The notes below the pieces were generated by a model, which did not search any database, was not told the DNA's origin, and saw nothing but the letters and a program-made list of their open reading frames with translations. From assembly GCA_036384495.1 (NCBI GenBank), contig DASVMD010000065.1, positions 1 to 24,904 of the forward strand: a stretch of 24,904 nt of DNA. Reading direction: 5' to 3'. The position numbers and the translations under genes were made by a program. Origin of the DNA: JAQGHB01 sp036384495 (lineage in GTDB: Bacteria; Patescibacteriota; Saccharimonadia; Saccharimonadales; UBA4665). Position 1 is the stretch's first letter; each line of letters opens with the position of its first letter. Shown here piece by piece: positions 1 to 6,153 of this stretch.

Positions 1-113
1 GCCCTACCGAGCAAACCGCCAGCTAGCCGGAAAGCATACGGAATCATAAGAAGCGGCAAAAACTGCAGCACAAACGAGATGACTAATTTGAGCGGATCGT
101 TGCCCCCGTTCAT
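1..113 (-). CDS. Continuation of VirB6-like membrane protein (partial, second ORF)
   Basis: A minus-strand reading frame starts at an ATG at 113 and runs off the left edge. It begins MNGGNDPLKLVISFVLQF and continues with a hydrophobic segment ending around IPYAFRLAGGLLGR. The ATG overlaps the TGA of the upstream VirB6-like ORF as ATGA, so it is at least translationally coupled to it. What is seen is a transmembrane helix followed by a motif I associate with the C-terminal part of CPR VirB6/TrbL-like proteins, where the chain normally continues from the preceding helices without a break. It may therefore be the second half of a broken or naturally split gene. Its frame is open upstream only to about 137. 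The cut at the window edge prevents a firm call. Confidence 0.55.
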   Translation of the reverse strand, partial: MNGGNDPLKLVISFVLQFLPLLMIPYAFRLAGGLLGR

Positions 114-1663
114 CGTAGTACCGTCACGCTTAATACGTCAGACACTGCAAAAAAGACAATCACTATCGGATAGACTATCAGCGTTTGAAGTAAAAGGTCC
201 CACCATCGCCGGAAATATTGTTGGGTATTCGGGAGGCAATATAAGGCGAAAGCTACCGGACTTACTAACACCAGTGCCAAAATCAGTGCTTGGCGAAGTA
301 TAAGCGTTATAAAAGCTGCTAATAGGCCCAATATAACGGGCATTGCAATAAATAGGCCTATAAATAGTGTTGCATGGCTAAAGAAAGCCGAATTTGCGGG
401 GATAAACACTACGCCTATAAGCCAAGCGCCGATTCCAGCGGCAGCCGTACCAGCGAAAACAAGATCTGACTGCACGCCACTCGGTGTAATTTTAAAAGCC
501 CCTGCATCCTTGAGCGGCGCGGTAATAACAGTCCCAAGACTACCTCCGATAATATTCGTAATATCCACGAGTCCAGCCACAATGTATATCGATAGGTTAA
601 TAAGAATAGTTGCGATAACCAATCTAGGCAATACTTTTTTGGCGGTATACGGTTCGATAATGCCGCCGCCAATTCCCTGTCCAAAAACCACCACGAGCAG
701 CGCAATCACTAAAAAGATGTTGCCGTATATCCTGAAGTTTGACCACGCCTGGTACATTGGATCGCTCGAATCGGTGCTGAGAGGTGAGGTGGTTAGTAGG
801 GGTGATACGATTTCCTTAAAGAGGAAATCAGACGCTCCAGCAACCATATTAAATATGGGGCAAAGTGCCCAGGCAGCATTAAATGGTTCACCTGTTGCTT
901 CACAGCTTGGCGAGGTGGGACCAGTCCCACCACCATTAGGGTCGCTGCCGGTACTGTTGCCGTTGGCGCTGTTGCCGGCCACGGCACCGGTTAAGACAAA
1001 ATCTTGCCCTGCTCTGATAACGATATTGTCCTTGGTGTAGTTCTGGTTTTGGCCGCCAGGTACTGCGTAATCGACGGTTAAAGTGTATGTTCCGGGGGCG
1101 ACGTCAATTTTGTGTATATTGCCATTATCGTCAAAAGTTAGATTGTAGGTATGTGAATCGCTTTTTAGTAGCCCTGTGGCGCTGCTTTGGACAGGTTGGC
1201 TCTTGTCATTGTCGTCTTTGTAGGTTACTTTGCCCGAGAATGTTGCGGGGTCGGCAGCGCCCTGAGCGCTAGTCACGGCCACGCTCTTTGGAATTATATT
1301 GCTGCCGTGGTCGCAGAAATTCATAACAAACGGATCGGCAGCGCTTTTTCCGGATATGCTTATGGAGACATGAAGATCATTTGTGGCCTTAATAGTATTG
1401 TTGGCACAACCCTGCCCTACGCCTGGTATTTTCTCCGAATACCAAATCTTTTGCGCGGAGTCATAAGAAAACTTAATGTTAGTCGACGTGCCGAGGGTGC
1501 CCTTGACTGAGTAAGACTGCGGGGTACTAGTACCGGTGAGCGTTATATTTGCTCGTGGGCCATCTGTTGGGGCGTTGGCGCTTGCCACCAGAGGTATGCT
1601 AGTAGAGATCAGCGATAAGAATATGGCTGCGAGAGGCAATAAGTATAATAAACGACGTTTCAT
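110..1663 (-). CDS. VirB6/TrbL-like T4SS membrane protein with extracellular N-domain
   Basis: This is a 517-residue envelope protein. Residues 1-29 are a signal peptide (basic MKRR, hydrophobic core, then VASANA). Residues 30-225 form a polar, probably beta-rich external domain whose end (APGTYTLTVDYAVPGG) resembles a carboxypeptidase-regulatory-like fold. A Gly/Ser/Asn linker lies at about 228-252. Several hydrophobic helices follow (about 310-335, 348-372, 400-440, 445-480, 490-515), including a WWDLLLQTLIVYPIVI segment typical of VirB6-like proteins that form the inner-membrane channel of type IV secretion systems. It is divergent from a six-gene pilin-like operon, which supports the T4SS role. 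The chain stops within the helical region and an overlapping ORF appears to continue it, so it may be truncated by a frameshift. The family call is from sequence pattern only. Confidence 0.7.
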   Translation of the reverse strand: MKRRLLYLLPLAAIFLSLISTSIPLVASANAPTDGPRANITLTGTSTPQSYSVKGTLGTSTNIKFSYDSAQKIWYSEKIPGVGQGCANNTIKATNDLHVSISISGKSAADPFVMNFCDHGSNIIPKSVAVTSAQGAADPATFSGKVTYKDDNDKSQPVQSSATGLLKSDSHTYNLTFDDNGNIHKIDVAPGTYTLTVDYAVPGGQNQNYTKDNIVIRAGQDFVLTGAVAGNSANGNSTGSDPNGGGTGPTSPSCEATGEPFNAAWALCPIFNMVAGASDFLFKEIVSPLLTTSPLSTDSSDPMYQAWSNFRIYGNIFLVIALLVVVFGQGIGGGIIEPYTAKKVLPRLVIATILINLSIYIVAGLVDITNIIGGSLGTVITAPLKDAGAFKITPSGVQSDLVFAGTAAAGIGAWLIGVVFIPANSAFFSHATLFIGLFIAMPVILGLLAAFITLILRQALILALVLVSPVAFALYCLPNTQQYFRRWWDLLLQTLIVYPIVIVFFAVSDVLSVTVLR

Positions 1664-1684
1664 ATTTTGATGTCTTTTACGTCT

Positions 1685-1693
1685 ACTATATCA
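1685..1693 (-). promoter_or_regulatory. Extended -10 promoter for VirB6-like gene
   Basis: Read on the minus strand this is TGATATAGT, an extended -10 element 21 bases before the ATG at 1663. The implied leader is about 14 bases and has no clear Shine-Dalgarno site. No good -35 is visible. Confidence 0.45.
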
Positions 1694-1715
1694 CATACGT
1701 AAAAACTGATTGTGG

Positions 1716-1768
1716 TTGCATTTTTCTTTTTCGGCTTGCATAATAGCAGCCATAAGCAAGCGTAATAC
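1716..1768 (+). promoter_or_regulatory. Candidate promoter(s) of the pilin-like operon
   Basis: Two readings are possible. TTGCAT at 1716-1721 is followed 17 bases later by CATAAT at 1739-1744, giving a leader of about 24 bases. Alternatively TAATAC at 1763-1768 lies exactly 6 bases before the ATG at 1775, matching the leaderless spacing seen elsewhere in the window. The sequence alone does not decide between them. Confidence 0.35.
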
Positions 1769-1774
1769 ATAAAC

Positions 1775-2440
1775 ATGCACACACAACTTAAAAGAATTTT
1801 TCGTATCAGCCCGTTTGTCCTGGCGCTAGCGACTTTGATATCCATAGCTGCCGCACCTGCTGTGTATGCCGACAATAACACGATTCTAACCCTGCCAAAC
1901 GGTAATGATGAATACGTCAAACTCTGCCAGGACCTCAAAAAAATCTCGGACGGAGATTTGTATCAGACAAATTGCCGCATATCATCTACTCAAGCAAAGC
2001 AGGATAAGGCCGTTAAAGCGATATGCGACAGGGGCATAAACAGACTGCAAGCCGATTGCGATGCCTATGACACTGCCATAGCTGCCGCTTCCCCTTCGGG
2101 CAGTTACAGTCTTGGCAACACCCACGGCAAGTACTCTTGTGGCGATCCTGCTACCAATCAAGATATCAGCACGGCCATTAATTTTGGTTGTTCACACCAA
2201 GGGCCAGCTATGCTCGATCTGGCGTTTGCGGTTATCCGCTTCCTGTCTAACGGTGCCGGCCTGGTCCTGATCGGATCGCTGGTTTGGGGCGGATTGCAAT
2301 ATACCCTGTCGCGCGGTGATCCGCAGTCCACGGCCATGGCGGTCAACCGCCTCCGCAGCGTGGTGTTCGCGCTGGTTATTTTCCTGTTTGCGTACGCTAT
2401 ACTTAATTATCTAATACCAGGACAGATATTAAACCCATGA
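1775..2440 (+). CDS. Pilin-like T4SS protein 1 (TrbC/VirB2-type)
   Basis: This is a 221-residue exported protein. It has a signal peptide (residues about 1-33, ending AAPAVYA before DNN), a polar ectodomain with about six cysteines, and two C-terminal membrane helices around residues 148-175 and 190-213. The helices are joined by a short basic loop (GGLQYTLSRGDPQSTAMAVN) that matches the G-x-x-Y/F-I-T-x-G-G-D-x-x-x-V-x-x-A-K signature of its five downstream paralogues. This hairpin is the T4SS_pilin/VirB2 architecture. It has the longest ectodomain of the six. It is the first gene of the operon, and its stop overlaps the next start by 4 bases (ATGA). The role in a surface filament or secretion channel is inferred from the family and from the VirB6-like neighbour. 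Confidence 0.7.
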   Translation: MHTQLKRIFRISPFVLALATLISIAAAPAVYADNNTILTLPNGNDEYVKLCQDLKKISDGDLYQTNCRISSTQAKQDKAVKAICDRGINRLQADCDAYDTAIAAASPSGSYSLGNTHGKYSCGDPATNQDISTAINFGCSHQGPAMLDLAFAVIRFLSNGAGLVLIGSLVWGGLQYTLSRGDPQSTAMAVNRLRSVVFALVIFLFAYAILNYLIPGQILNP

Positions 2441-2859
2441 TTACCAACCTACTCAACTTTACGCAATTTTTTGGAGCAGCCAGTGCCGGTGATACTTGCC
2501 CTCTTTCACATGGCGGCTTCCTGGGATTTCCTACTTGGTTCCAGTATCTAGACGGTGAATATATCCATAGCGACCCCAGTAATTCCAGCTCAAGTTTGGT
2601 GTGCGACCAGGTGCCACACATCGGTGGCATTAACGATATTTGGCTGATCGTGGCCGCCGTTATCGGTATTTTGCTGAGAATTGTGGCGATTGCGGCAATT
2701 GGAGCGGTTATCTACGGCGGCATTTCTTATATAACCAGCGAGGGTGAGCCGGACAAGACCAGCCGCGCTAAAGGTACTGTCGTAAACGCCCTGGTGGGGT
2801 TGGCTATTTCTATTATGGCCGCGGCTATTATTAGCTTTATCGCGGGGAGCATCTCATGA
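2437..2859 (+). CDS. Pilin-like T4SS protein 2
   Basis: This 140-residue protein has a short, weakly hydrophobic N-terminus without a classical signal peptide. A polar ectodomain with two cysteines (C21 and C56) follows, then two long membrane helices (about 67-93 and 112-138) joined by a charged loop, ISYITSEGEPDKTSRAKG. This is the same hairpin as in its neighbours, with Glu/Pro replacing the usual GGD. It overlaps both neighbours by 4 bases, so translation is probably coupled through the operon. The weak signal suggests either insertion without cleavage or assembly with a paralogue. The family assignment is firm; the specific role is unknown. Confidence 0.65.
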   Translation: MITNLLNFTQFFGAASAGDTCPLSHGGFLGFPTWFQYLDGEYIHSDPSNSSSSLVCDQVPHIGGINDIWLIVAAVIGILLRIVAIAAIGAVIYGGISYITSEGEPDKTSRAKGTVVNALVGLAISIMAAAIISFIAGSIS

Positions 2860-3152
2860 TATCGCTGACCCAGGTTGCCAAAATAATCAACACCAATGAC
2901 TACCATACAAATCTACCTCAGGCGCACGCCGACAAGTCCACCATCCAGGATATTCTGACAATCGTGTTTGCCATACTCGGTGCCCTGGCGGTGCTGATGA
3001 TTGTGATTGCCGGTCTGCGTTTTATTACAGCCCAAGGCAATCCCCAAGATGTGGCCAAGGCCCGTAACACCATCATTTACGCTGTCATCGGGCTTATTAT
3101 CGCTATTTCGGCCGAAGCGATTGTAACGCTAGCATTGGGGAACCTGAAATGA
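2856..3152 (+). CDS. Pilin-like T4SS protein 3 (minimal)
   Basis: At 98 residues this is the smallest of the six paralogues. The N-terminus is only about 28 residues, ends QAHADK, and carries no hydrophobic signal core and no cysteine. Two helices follow (about 33-53 and 72-95), joined by GLRFITAQGNPQDVAKARN, a clear version of the family loop. The start ATG overlaps the previous stop (ATGA), and its own stop overlaps the next start in the same way. It is close to the bare VirB2-like hairpin and may be the core subunit, with the paralogues carrying decorated ectodomains. That last point is inference. Confidence 0.65.
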   Translation: MISLTQVAKIINTNDYHTNLPQAHADKSTIQDILTIVFAILGALAVLMIVIAGLRFITAQGNPQDVAKARNTIIYAVIGLIIAISAEAIVTLALGNLK

Positions 3153-3568
3153 GGCGGATTCTTGCACTTATCTCGTTTACACTGCTGCTCAGCGTGCCCG
3201 CGTTGGCGCTTCCAGGACAGGCCGGTGCCGTAGATATATTTAATAACACCTGTGGCAAGTACCAAACCAATGCCAATACCAGCGGCACCAACGCACCAGG
3301 TGTTTGCACCGACGTTAAGAAGTACGGGGCGAGCGACGCCAAGAATCCCGTTGTCCAGATTCTTAAAGGTGCTATTAACTTGCTGTCGCTGATCGTCGGC
3401 TTTGCAGCCATTATAGGCCTACTAATCAGTAGTATCCGCATTATGACCTCTGGCGGCGAAGGCAGCAAGGTGGCTTCAGCCCGGGCGGGCCTGGTGTATT
3501 CGCTAATTGGTATTGTTGTTGTTGCCCTGGCCCAGGCAATCGTAGTATTTGCACTTAAAAACGTATAG
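3149..3568 (+). CDS. Pilin-like T4SS protein 4
   Basis: This 139-residue exported protein has a signal peptide at residues 1-27 (MRRILALISFTLLLSVPALA, then GQAGA before VDIF). A Thr/Asn-rich ectodomain with two cysteines follows, then two membrane helices (about 70-93 and 112-136) with the loop IRIMTSGGEGSKVASARAG. It is coupled to the upstream gene by a 4-base overlap. Its stop at 3566-3568 forms part of the Shine-Dalgarno site of the next gene. The ectodomain is unlike its neighbours while the hairpin is conserved, as expected of paralogues that diversified at the exposed end. Confidence 0.68.
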   Translation: MRRILALISFTLLLSVPALALPGQAGAVDIFNNTCGKYQTNANTSGTNAPGVCTDVKKYGASDAKNPVVQILKGAINLLSLIVGFAAIIGLLISSIRIMTSGGEGSKVASARAGLVYSLIGIVVVALAQAIVVFALKNV

Positions 3569-3576
3569 GAGACATT

Positions 3577-3981
3577 ATGAGACGATTTTTGATTACAACC
3601 TTCGCACTGCTCGGCCTCATTGGGTTGGCAGGCATGAATACGCAGCCTGTTGCAGCGCTGGAGCCCGTGCATGTGGTGGCCAGCCTCAAAAGCGATGCCT
3701 GTGCCGGCATAGACCAGGTTGGAAGCAGTCAAGACTGCAGTACCAACGGCAGCGCTGTTACAGACCTTATAGCCAATATTGTTTCCCTGATTAGCTACAT
3801 TGCCGGCATTATTGCAATCATCATGATTATTATTTCCGGCATGCGCTTCATTACCTCTGGCGGCGATGCCGGTAAGGTCAGCGGCGCCAAAAATGCCCTG
3901 GTGTATGCTTTGGTCGGTGTTGCGGTGGCCGCGCTTGCTCAGTTCCTGGTTCACTTTGTGATTAACCAGGCGGTCAAGTAA
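3577..3981 (+). CDS. Pilin-like T4SS protein 5
   Basis: This 134-residue exported protein has a signal peptide at about 1-27 (MRRFLITTFALLGLIGLAGM, cleavage near VAA-LEP), a short ectodomain with two cysteines, and helices at about 65-87 and 107-130. They are joined by the consensus loop GMRFITSGGDAGKVSGAKNA. An AGGAGA Shine-Dalgarno site lies at 3567-3572, overlapping the upstream stop, so this start is well supported. It ends AQFLVHFVINQAVK, very close to pilin-like protein 6, suggesting the two arose by a recent duplication. Confidence 0.7.
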   Translation: MRRFLITTFALLGLIGLAGMNTQPVAALEPVHVVASLKSDACAGIDQVGSSQDCSTNGSAVTDLIANIVSLISYIAGIIAIIMIIISGMRFITSGGDAGKVSGAKNALVYALVGVAVAALAQFLVHFVINQAVK

Positions 3982-3998
3982 ATATAAGCGTAATAAGG

Positions 3999-4028
3999 TT
4001 GCGGCAACCCCGCCGCCTATGCTATAAG
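3999..4028 (+). promoter_or_regulatory. Internal promoter before the last pilin-like gene
   Basis: TTGCGG at 3999-4004, an 18-base spacer and TATAAG at 4023-4028, preceded by TGC (extended -10). It would give the sixth pilin-like gene its own transcript with a leader of about 20 bases, so it could be expressed at a different level from genes 1-5. Confidence 0.5.
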
Positions 4029-4054
4029 TAAACTAACGTTAAAGAAAGGTACGT

Positions 4055-4495
4055 ATGATTCAAAAAATTAAAAGATTTCTCGTAATTGCTATGATGGGCT
4101 TTACCATGTTTGCCCCAGCCATGGCTGCAACTGCTTCGGCGGATATTGTCCAGAGTTTGTGTAATGGTACCAACCAGGCAACTAATGGCACGGCAGCCAC
4201 TTCAGGTAACCAAGCGTGCGGTACCGCTGGTAGTGGCAATAATGACCTCAGTGGCTTGGCCTCCAAGATCGTTAATATTTTCTCGATCATTGTCGGTATC
4301 GTAGCGGTCATCATGATCATCTATGGCGGCTTCCGCTATATCACCTCTGGCGGTGATAGTGGTAGCGTTGGCAATGCCAAAAACACGCTTATTTACGCCA
4401 TTGTTGGACTGATTATCGTGGCCCTAGCGCAGTTTATTGTGCACTACGTGTTGAATACTGCTTCGCAGAGCGGTTTCACCGGCAGCGGCGTTTAG
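4055..4495 (+). CDS. Pilin-like T4SS protein 6
   Basis: This 146-residue exported protein has a signal peptide at about 1-30 (basic MIQKIKR, core to MAATASA), a Ser/Thr/Asn/Gly-rich ectodomain with two cysteines, and membrane helices at about 70-95 and 112-135. The loop is GFRYITSGGDSGSVGNAKNT, and the protein ends in a short Gly/Ser tail. An AAGAAAGGT Shine-Dalgarno-like stretch precedes the ATG. A 73-base gap with its own extended -10 promoter separates it from the upstream gene, and a strong terminator follows at 4517. Separate transcription and the clean signal make it a candidate for the major subunit; this is inference. Confidence 0.7.
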   Translation: MIQKIKRFLVIAMMGFTMFAPAMAATASADIVQSLCNGTNQATNGTAATSGNQACGTAGSGNNDLSGLASKIVNIFSIIVGIVAVIMIIYGGFRYITSGGDSGSVGNAKNTLIYAIVGLIIVALAQFIVHYVLNTASQSGFTGSGV

Positions 4496-4516
4496 CCCAG
4501 CTTTCTAGGCTATTTT

Positions 4517-4547
4517 AATAACCCCTCTTCCCGAGGGGTTATTTTTT
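4517..4547 (+). terminator. Rho-independent terminator of the pilin-like operon
   Basis: A perfect 11-bp stem (aataacccctc / gaggggttatt) with a 5-base loop, followed by T residues, 21 bases after the stop of the last pilin-like gene. Confidence 0.9.
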
Positions 4548-4636
4548 ATCGCTAGATTCAGTTACACAATGCTTAGGAATGTAGCATATATGCCACACCG
4601 TCGCATGAAGGGTATTAGCCGAGGCGTGTAGAAACA

Positions 4637-4663
4637 AAAAAGACCTCCATGAGAGGTCTTTTT
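4637..4663 (-). terminator. Terminator of hsp20
   Basis: An 11-bp stem (aaaaagacctc / gaggtcttttt) around a 5-base loop, with an A-run on the plus strand that reads as a U-tract on the minus strand. It lies just after the hsp20 stop at 4682. The T-run on the other side would also let it stop plus-strand transcription. Confidence 0.85.
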
Positions 4664-4681
4664 AAGGCGAAGGCTCGTGCC

Positions 4682-5158
4682 CTAGAGGACTTGAATCTTC
4701 TTAACGGTGTCCTGCTGGACTTTGCCAAAGCTAATCGTAAGTACGCCATCTTTCAAAACGGCTTCGATTTCTTCTTCTTTGACAGGTACAGGCAGCGCGA
4801 TAGTGCGGCTAAACTCGCCCCAGTAGCATTCTTGCAAGAAGTAGTTCTCTACCCCGTCTTCGGTGCCGGAGCTCAAAGTGCCACGAATAGTGAGCTGGTT
4901 GTCAGAGATGCTAACATCCAGGTCGTTCTTGTTGACGCCGGCGGTGCGAGCTTTTACAACGAGCTTCTCTCGAGTTTCGTATACGTCTACAGCTAGCTGG
5001 CCGGGTACGGTGTCATCGTCCCACTCATCTTCGTCTACAGCTGGTGCTGCGGCTGGCTGAGCTGGTTCAGCTGGCAATGTTGCTTCATCGCCTAAAAATG
5101 CTGCGGTTAATTCATCTTCTTCGAGCAAAAGATCGTCGTCGCGATTGCGTCGCGCCAT
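4682..5158 (-). CDS. hsp20: Small heat-shock protein, Hsp20/alpha-crystallin family
   Basis: This is a 158-residue ATP-independent holdase chaperone. Residues 1-50 are an acidic, Ala/Pro-rich disordered arm (clusters RDDDLLLEEDE and DEDEWDDD). The alpha-crystallin domain spans about 53-148: LAVDVYETREKLVVKA, then the DLDVSISDNQLTIRG strand, a YWGEFSRTIALP segment typical of bacterial Hsp20, and the conserved G-V-L-T-I-S motif near residue 140. The C-terminal IQV can serve as the I-x-I/V oligomerisation motif. A strong GGAGGG Shine-Dalgarno site lies upstream of the ATG, and the gene has its own promoter and terminator, so it is monocistronic. No CIRCE element is seen. The family call is firm. 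Confidence 0.93.
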   Translation of the reverse strand: MARRNRDDDLLLEEDELTAAFLGDEATLPAEPAQPAAAPAVDEDEWDDDTVPGQLAVDVYETREKLVVKARTAGVNKNDLDVSISDNQLTIRGTLSSGTEDGVENYFLQECYWGEFSRTIALPVPVKEEEIEAVLKDGVLTISFGKVQQDTVKKIQVL

Positions 5159-5247
5159 AATGGTGTACCCTCCACGTGTTAGTGTGATTATTTACCTAGC
5201 AGTACTTACAAACTAGGGTAAGAGTCTTGCATTTTTGTGTTAGTAGC

Positions 5248-5277
5248 AGTATAGCTTAGGTCGTTAACCTGGTGCAA
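5248..5277 (-). promoter_or_regulatory. Sigma70-like promoter of hsp20
   Basis: On the minus strand, TTGCAC (5277-5272), an 18-base spacer and TATACT (5253-5248), giving a leader of about 80 bases before the ATG at 5158. This leader is long compared with others in the window and contains two copies of GTGTTAGT (plus strand, 5176 and 5237) that could be regulatory. That role is speculative. Confidence 0.45.
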
Positions 5278-5314
5278 CTTCTGCAACCTTTATTTACAAC
5301 ACATTAAATACAAC

Positions 5315-5989
5315 ATGAGTTTGATTGACAGATTATTGGCTGGATTTGCGCCCCACAATTGTCTGGCCTGCGGGCTGGAAGCTGGGTTGTTGTGCTCGAG
5401 TTGTCTGCAAAGCTTGCAGCCTGCCTTGGAGCGTTGCTACAGGTGTAATAACTTCTCAGAAGCTTTCAAAACCTGCCTGGATTGCCTCGCTAATACTCCC
5501 CTGTTGGCCGCTCGTTCAGCTGCTGCGTACGGCGGTGTGGCCAAAGATCTGGTACGGCATGTAAAGTTCTCTGGTGTCCAAATTGCCGCAAAAATAATGG
5601 CTCAACGTATGATCGCTATGAACACTAATTTCTTAAAAAATTCTGAATTTGTTGTCGTGCCCGTGCCAACCGCAACCTCGCGTGTCCGCCAACGCGGCTA
5701 CGACCAAGCCAAGCTACTAGCCAAGGAATTGGCCTGGCAAGCCAAGCTTCCCTACCTCGATTGTTTGGTGCGAATGGGGCAAGCTCATCAAGTTGGCGCT
5801 TCCCGCGCTGAGCGCTTGCGGCAGCTCGAAAGCGCACTGAGAGTCAAAAAGCCCAGAACGGTGCGAAATAGACATATCCTCCTGATCGACGATGTTCTAA
5901 CTACCGGAGCATCGGTTTCAGCTGCCGCTATAGTTCTGAGGAGTGCCGGCGCAACTAGGATTGAAGCCCTGACGTTTGCCCAGGCATAA
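5315..5989 (+). CDS. comFC: ComF family phosphoribosyltransferase-like protein
   Basis: This 224-residue protein has two Cys4 zinc-ribbon clusters at the N-terminus (C16/C19/C27/C30 and C41/C44/C54/C57). A type I phosphoribosyltransferase fold follows, with VVVPVPTATSRVRQRGYDQA (about 113-132) and the PRPP-binding motif ILLIDDVLTTGAS at 188-200. This is the ComFC/GntX architecture, linked in other bacteria to DNA uptake for natural competence and to recombination-associated steps. The length is normal for the family. No clear Shine-Dalgarno site precedes the ATG. It stands alone between divergent hsp20 and a convergent tRNA gene and ends at a strong hairpin. Competence in this organism is inference. 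Confidence 0.9.
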   Translation: MSLIDRLLAGFAPHNCLACGLEAGLLCSSCLQSLQPALERCYRCNNFSEAFKTCLDCLANTPLLAARSAAAYGGVAKDLVRHVKFSGVQIAAKIMAQRMIAMNTNFLKNSEFVVVPVPTATSRVRQRGYDQAKLLAKELAWQAKLPYLDCLVRMGQAHQVGASRAERLRQLESALRVKKPRTVRNRHILLIDDVLTTGASVSAAAIVLRSAGATRIEALTFAQA

Positions 5990-5991
5990 AT

Positions 5992-6021
5992 CTAAAATAC
6001 CCCTTTTCAGGGGTATTTTAG
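5992..6021. terminator. Bidirectional hairpin between comFC and tRNA-Ser
   Basis: A perfect 12-bp stem (ctaaaatacccc / ggggtattttag) with a 6-base loop. It lies 2 bases after the comFC stop and just past the 3' end of the convergent tRNA. The U-tract is short and lies inside the stem. Confidence 0.75.
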
Positions 6022-6023
6022 TC

Positions 6024-6116
6024 TGGCGGAGAGAGAGGGATTCGAACCCTCGCTGGAACTTGCGCCCCACTAACGATTTAGCAAACCGTCCCCTTCAGCC
6101 ACTTGGGTACCTCTCC
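6024..6116 (-). tRNA. tRNA-Ser (anticodon GCU)
   Basis: A 93-base gene including the encoded CCA (6026-6024). The acceptor stem is GGAGAGG / TCTCTCC (one G-U pair), discriminator G. The anticodon loop TTGCTAA gives GCU, reading AGC/AGU. A long variable arm typical of class II tRNA and the T-arm GAGGG-TTCGAAT-CCCTC are present. Confidence 0.95.
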
Positions 6117-6139
6117 GGATTCAGGGGTGACGACGCTGT

Positions 6140-6148
6140 ATTATATCA
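6140..6148 (-). promoter_or_regulatory. Extended -10 promoter of tRNA-Ser(GCU)
   Basis: TGATATAAT on the minus strand, 23 bases before the tRNA 5' end. It is a perfect -10 with the TGn extension; no -35 stands out. Confidence 0.65.
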
Positions 6149-6153
6149 GTAAA

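Noticed and set aside
1660..1938. 92-residue minus-strand ORF between the VirB6-like and pilin-like genes
   Set aside because: It lies antisense to the signal peptide of the first pilin-like gene, has no ribosome site, and its translation is low-complexity Lys/Cys-rich; treated as a shadow.
3103..3954. Long (283-residue) minus-strand ORF across pilin-like genes 4 and 5
   Set aside because: It is antisense to two well-supported genes with matching family motifs, and the product is Asn/Ala-rich without recognisable structure.
4591..4632. 13-codon ORF (starts MPHRRMKG) between two terminators
   Set aside because: No ribosome site and no promoter; length is within chance.
5176..5244. Direct repeat GTGTTAGT at 5176 and 5237 in the hsp20 leader
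   Set aside because: Only 8 bases, two copies, no known operator; noted under the promoter but not called a site.
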